DNA of 6,942 nt from Candidatus Aminicenantota bacterium. GTDB lineage: Bacteria > Acidobacteriota > Aminicenantia > UBA2199. The position numbers were made by a program, and so were the translations under genes. The stretch covers positions 1,611,533 to 1,618,474 of the forward strand of contig CP070627.1 in assembly GCA_020355945.1 (NCBI GenBank), read 5' to 3'. Each line of letters begins with the position of its first letter. Position 1 is the stretch's first letter. This document shows, one piece after another, positions 4,437 to 6,942 of this stretch. The notes below the pieces were generated by a model that saw only the letters and a list, made by a program, of their open reading frames with translations, searched no databases and was not told the DNA's origin.

Positions 4437-6583
4437 CCGATATGCTGGACACCAACTACCAGCGCGCCCCGGAAATCGTGAGTTCCATCAAATTTCCCAA
4501 CGGGGATATCCCCTCCAAATGGCGGGGCCGGCAGGCCATTACCGGTTGGTACCTGGATGAAAAGGATAGGATTATCCTGCAAGCCCATCCCAAACCGGGA
4601 GAAATCGACGCGGTTCTTACACTTAAGGCCATGATGAAGGAAGAACTGGCCCTGATTTCCGCCCATCTTAAACAATATGGTTTTCCCGCGGACCTGGGGG
4701 ACCTGGATTTGGGCGATGTGTTTATTAAATCCCACCTGGAAAAAAAAGCCAAACTGGACCGGCCCTTTCCAGGAATGGCCTTTTATACCCAAAGGGAATC
4801 GGACATTTTCAAAGGCAGGGATAAGGAAATCGAGGATTTAGTTACCCAGGTAAGCTGTTGGCCCATTACACTGCTGGTGGGAGAATCCGGCGCGGGTAAA
4901 ACCTCGTTGATACATGCTGGTCTTTTTCCCAGACTGGAGGTCATGAAGTGGAAGTATACATGGACCAGGCCCTTTGAAAAGCCAGAAGAGTACATAAAAA
5001 AAACCCTATGGCACGAATTTTTGGAAGGAAAAGTGGAGGAGAAAAAGAGTCTCCTGGAGGTCTTGAAACTAGCGGCGGCAAAATGCAAACCCCACTGCTT
5101 ACTGGTGGTGATGGATCAATTTGAAGACATATTAAATTGCAGTGTACCGGAAATCCTGGAGGAGTTTTGGATGCAAATGGTGGCGGTGCAAACCGGGACT
5201 GTTATCCCCAATCTCAGGGTATTAATATCCTTTCGCGAGGATGCCCTGGTTAAATTGAACTCGCGGTTATTCAAGAAAATCACCGGCTCGGCCCGGGGTT
5301 TTCCCTTTGTCGAGTTGGAACGATTGACCATCGACGGCGCCAGGGCTGCATTATTGGCAGGATTGGAACATGCCGGCCTCGGCATAGATCCGCGCCAGGA
5401 AAAAGTACAAAGACCATTGATCGATATCATCCTCGACGATATCCGACAAGGAGAGGACCGGCTCTATCCCCCTTATATCCAGGTGGTAGCTGAGACTCTG
5501 TGTCGAAAGGTAGATCCGGATAAACCTGTCATTACCGGGGATATTTACTTCCACCAACTCAACAGCGCAAGTCATATCATTGCCCGTTATTTGCTGGAGC
5601 GATTGAAGGAATTCGGCTCTGGGGAAGAGAAAGCCAAAAAAGTTCTCATTTGCTTAACCTCCTCCCAGGGTAAAAAAGCCAGGAAAAGCTTGCGTGAATT
5701 AAGTCCAGAAACGGGGATAGGAGTAGAAGAGTTGAAAACTATCATGAAAGAAATGATCGATATGCGAATGGCCCGGGCAGCCGGTGAGGACGAATTTGAA
5801 ATCATCCACGATTACCTGGCCCGGCTTGTAGATGAGGAATTGGAGTTGGCAGAAGATCGAACTGTTAAGTTTTTGCATGAACTATTGGAATCCTATCGAC
5901 TGATATATGCTGCCCATAAAGCACCGATTATGTCACCGCCTTTTTTGGCAAATTTATATCGATACCGTGTAAAGATCAAAATAGGTGAAGAAAAATATCT
6001 CCTTATTTTATGTACCTGTCTAACTAAAAAAGTTGGGCTGGGTTGGTATTGGTTGAAAGATATTGAAAAGCCGCAAATGCTGGAAATGTTAAAAACGCAT
6101 ATCTCCCATGGAAAAGAAGATATTCGAGAAGAAGCTTCTAATGGATTTGTACTTTTGGCTGCCCCGGAGGATAAAGAGAACATACTCAATATGCTGTGGG
6201 ATGAAAACTGGTATGTCAAGCAAGCGGCTGGAAAGGCATTAGGAAAGATAGCCACACCGGAAGATCGGGATACAATCATCGATATGCTGAAGGATGGAGA
6301 CTATTATGGAAAGCAAGCGGCTACAGAGGCATTTGTAAAGGTAGCCACACCGGGAGATAGGAAGAAAATCATTGAAATGGTGAAGGATGAAGACATAGAC
6401 ATAAAAAAAGCAGGAGTATACGCATTTTTAAAAATATCCGGACCTGGGGACCACGAATACTTATTGGATCTATTGGCTGAACAATGCCAGGGTTGGAGTG
6501 AAGAAGACCTGGAAATATTTGAATTATTATCTGAAGTGGACAAAAGGTTGTACTGTCCATATTATGAAGAAGAAAAGGGTTAG
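4397..6583 (+). CDS. nSTAND1-like P-loop NTPase with C-terminal HEAT repeats (putative conflict/signalling ATPase)
   Basis: 728 residues from the ATG at 4397 (733 from a TTG at 4382). Residues 1-13 come from the 63-base repeat. Residues about 16-120 form an alpha/beta region I cannot assign. The NTPase module starts with 'FYTQRESDIFKGRDKEIEDL' (129-148), matching the 'F.GR..EI..L' entry of nSTAND1 domains. It continues with Walker A GESGAGKTS (162-170, K168), Walker B VVMDQFED (D240), an arginine in 'LISFRED' (R280) at the sensor position, 'YPPYIQVVAETLC' (357-369) and 'IIHDYLA' (469-475), comparable to the HE/HD.L motif closing the winged-helix part. From about 556 to 714 there are four to five HEAT-like repeats of 31 residues, a likely ligand-sensing scaffold. 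Family knowledge: STAND ATPases oligomerise on ligand binding and switch on an attached effector, often in phage defence or programmed cell death. No nuclease, TIR, protease or transmembrane effector is visible here, so the effector may be the unknown N-terminal region, a neighbour, or lost. The 3' third looks more AT-rich than the ATPase part. Confidence 0.85.
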   Translation: MLHGTVFSKRVPLADMLDTNYQRAPEIVSSIKFPNGDIPSKWRGRQAITGWYLDEKDRIILQAHPKPGEIDAVLTLKAMMKEELALISAHLKQYGFPADLGDLDLGDVFIKSHLEKKAKLDRPFPGMAFYTQRESDIFKGRDKEIEDLVTQVSCWPITLLVGESGAGKTSLIHAGLFPRLEVMKWKYTWTRPFEKPEEYIKKTLWHEFLEGKVEEKKSLLEVLKLAAAKCKPHCLLVVMDQFEDILNCSVPEILEEFWMQMVAVQTGTVIPNLRVLISFREDALVKLNSRLFKKITGSARGFPFVELERLTIDGARAALLAGLEHAGLGIDPRQEKVQRPLIDIILDDIRQGEDRLYPPYIQVVAETLCRKVDPDKPVITGDIYFHQLNSASHIIARYLLERLKEFGSGEEKAKKVLICLTSSQGKKARKSLRELSPETGIGVEELKTIMKEMIDMRMARAAGEDEFEIIHDYLARLVDEELELAEDRTVKFLHELLESYRLIYAAHKAPIMSPPFLANLYRYRVKIKIGEEKYLLILCTCLTKKVGLGWYWLKDIEKPQMLEMLKTHISHGKEDIREEASNGFVLLAAPEDKENILNMLWDENWYVKQAAGKALGKIATPEDRDTIIDMLKDGDYYGKQAATEAFVKVATPGDRKKIIEMVKDEDIDIKKAGVYAFLKISGPGDHEYLLDLLAEQCQGWSEEDLEIFELLSEVDKRLYCPYYEEEKG
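6158..6436 (+). repeat. Three 93-base tandem repeats coding HEAT units
   Basis: Units begin at 6158, 6251 and 6344 and code 31 residues each, with pattern (A/T)P.DR..I..ML.D......KQAA..A..K(I/V). Similarity is visible at DNA level: units 2 and 3 share GCCACACCGG followed by a near-identical GAGAT/AAGAT context, and units 1 and 2 share AAGCAAGCGGCT at the same phase. This points to fairly recent unit duplication. Flanking units (about 6062-6157 and 6437-6538) are more diverged. Confidence 0.75.
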
Positions 6584-6598
6584 ACGGGGGAAACAAAC

Positions 6599-6625
6599 CA
6601 CAGATTACACAGATTACACTGATTT
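6599..6625 (+). repeat. Short 9-base tandem repeat in the intergenic region
   Basis: Two exact units CACAGATTA (6599-6607, 6608-6616) and a degenerate third, CACTGATTT (6617-6625), run into a stretch of eight T (6623-6630). It lies 15 bases after the ATPase stop. No hairpin precedes the T-run, so this is not a convincing intrinsic terminator. It resembles low-complexity intergenic repeats rather than a regulatory site. Confidence 0.7.
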
Positions 6626-6631
6626 TTTTTC

Positions 6632-6660
6632 TTGAAATTGTTGTGTTTCTCCTGTAAGAT
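6632..6660 (+). promoter_or_regulatory. Probable promoter of the last gene
   Basis: TTGAAA (6632-6637), a 17-base spacer and TAAGAT (6655-6660) give one and two mismatches to the sigma70 consensus. The expected transcription start falls at about 6667, which is the A of the following ATG. Confidence 0.5.
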
Positions 6661-6666
6661 TCATGT

Positions 6667-6942
6667 ATGACAAAAAAGAAAATTTCTAACCGAAAATATG
6701 GTAAAGAAAAATTAGTCCGGGAAATAGAGCAGGCTTTGGACCCGGGGGAATTTATCCCATACAGCCAGGCATGGAAATTCGTTCAAGACCTGGAAGATGT
6801 TGGGGGCAAGATCGAAAAACTCGTCGAGAATGGAGAAGCAGCAAAGGCTGTTTCCCTGTATGAGATATTTCTTGCCGGATGTTATGACAAAGCAGGGGAA
6901 ATCGATGATTCGGGCGGAGATTTAGGTATGTTTTTTGCAGAG
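6667..6942 (+). CDS. DUF6880-like protein, N-terminal part, cut by the window end
   Basis: The frame is open for 92 codons from the ATG at 6667 to the last base with no stop, so the gene continues beyond the window. The product starts with a basic stretch, MTKKKISNRKYGKEKLVREI. It then shows 'FIPYSQAWKFVQDLEDV', a helix pair 'IEKLVENGEAAKAVSLYEIFL' and 'IDDSGGDLGMFF'. The pattern F.Y..A..........L..L...G....AV.L.E.......A...DDS.G.LG is what I recall of DUF6880 proteins, which often occur beside SWIM zinc-finger proteins; this is recognition from memory, not a search. The function of that family is not established. The frame has a TAA at 6655-6657, leaving ATG 6667 as the only early ATG. No Shine-Dalgarno site precedes it. 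It is separated from the ATPase gene by 83 bases and its own promoter, so it is probably a separate transcription unit. Confidence 0.75.
   Translation, partial: MTKKKISNRKYGKEKLVREIEQALDPGEFIPYSQAWKFVQDLEDVGGKIEKLVENGEAAKAVSLYEIFLAGCYDKAGEIDDSGGDLGMFFAE

Noticed and set aside
4301..4792. Long minus-strand ORF opposite the start of the ATPase gene
   Set aside because: It has no start signals or recognisable motifs. The plus strand in the same place holds a continuous protein with clear NTPase motifs, so this is an antisense shadow.
6158..6436. CRISPR-like array
   Set aside because: The 93-base periodicity lies in an open frame and codes HEAT helices; there are no identical short repeats separated by unique spacers.

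Overview
The window looks like a bacterial chromosome segment of moderate GC content. Strong AGGAGG ribosome binding sites, two textbook sigma70-type promoters, a twin-arginine exported ferredoxin-fused oxidoreductase and a membrane-anchored lytic transglycosylase suggest a bacterium with a periplasm-like compartment and anaerobic or redox-rich metabolism. An environmental lineage such as Acidobacteriota/Aminicenantes is a guess from protein style only; no phylogenetic marker is present.

Left part (1-2995). A six-helix membrane protein is followed, 27 bases later on the same strand, by a membrane-anchored protein with an N-terminal zinc ribbon and a C-terminal thioredoxin fold (CGPC). Converging on this pair from the minus strand is a Tat-exported aldo/keto reductase with two C-terminal cysteine clusters of ferredoxin type. 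It has its own TTGACC-17-TATATT promoter.

Middle (2996-3744). A small signal-anchored lytic transglycosylase of the SLT/GH23 type lies on the minus strand, driven by a perfect TTGACA-17-TATAAT promoter.

Right part (3745-6942). Two 63-base copies of one repeat in inverted orientation (61 of 63 positions identical) flank a 146-codon ORF of unknown function with no good start codon. The right-hand copy runs in frame into a large gene for an nSTAND1-like P-loop NTPase with C-terminal HEAT repeats. The repeat seems to supply the ribosome binding site, the start codon and the first dozen or so residues. This architecture is typical of bacterial conflict or signalling ATPases, and the unit from 3745 to 6583 is the most interesting part of the window. 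A short intergenic region with a 9-base tandem repeat follows. The window ends inside a gene resembling the DUF6880 family, whose start codon sits right after a -10-like box, so it may be translated from a leaderless mRNA.
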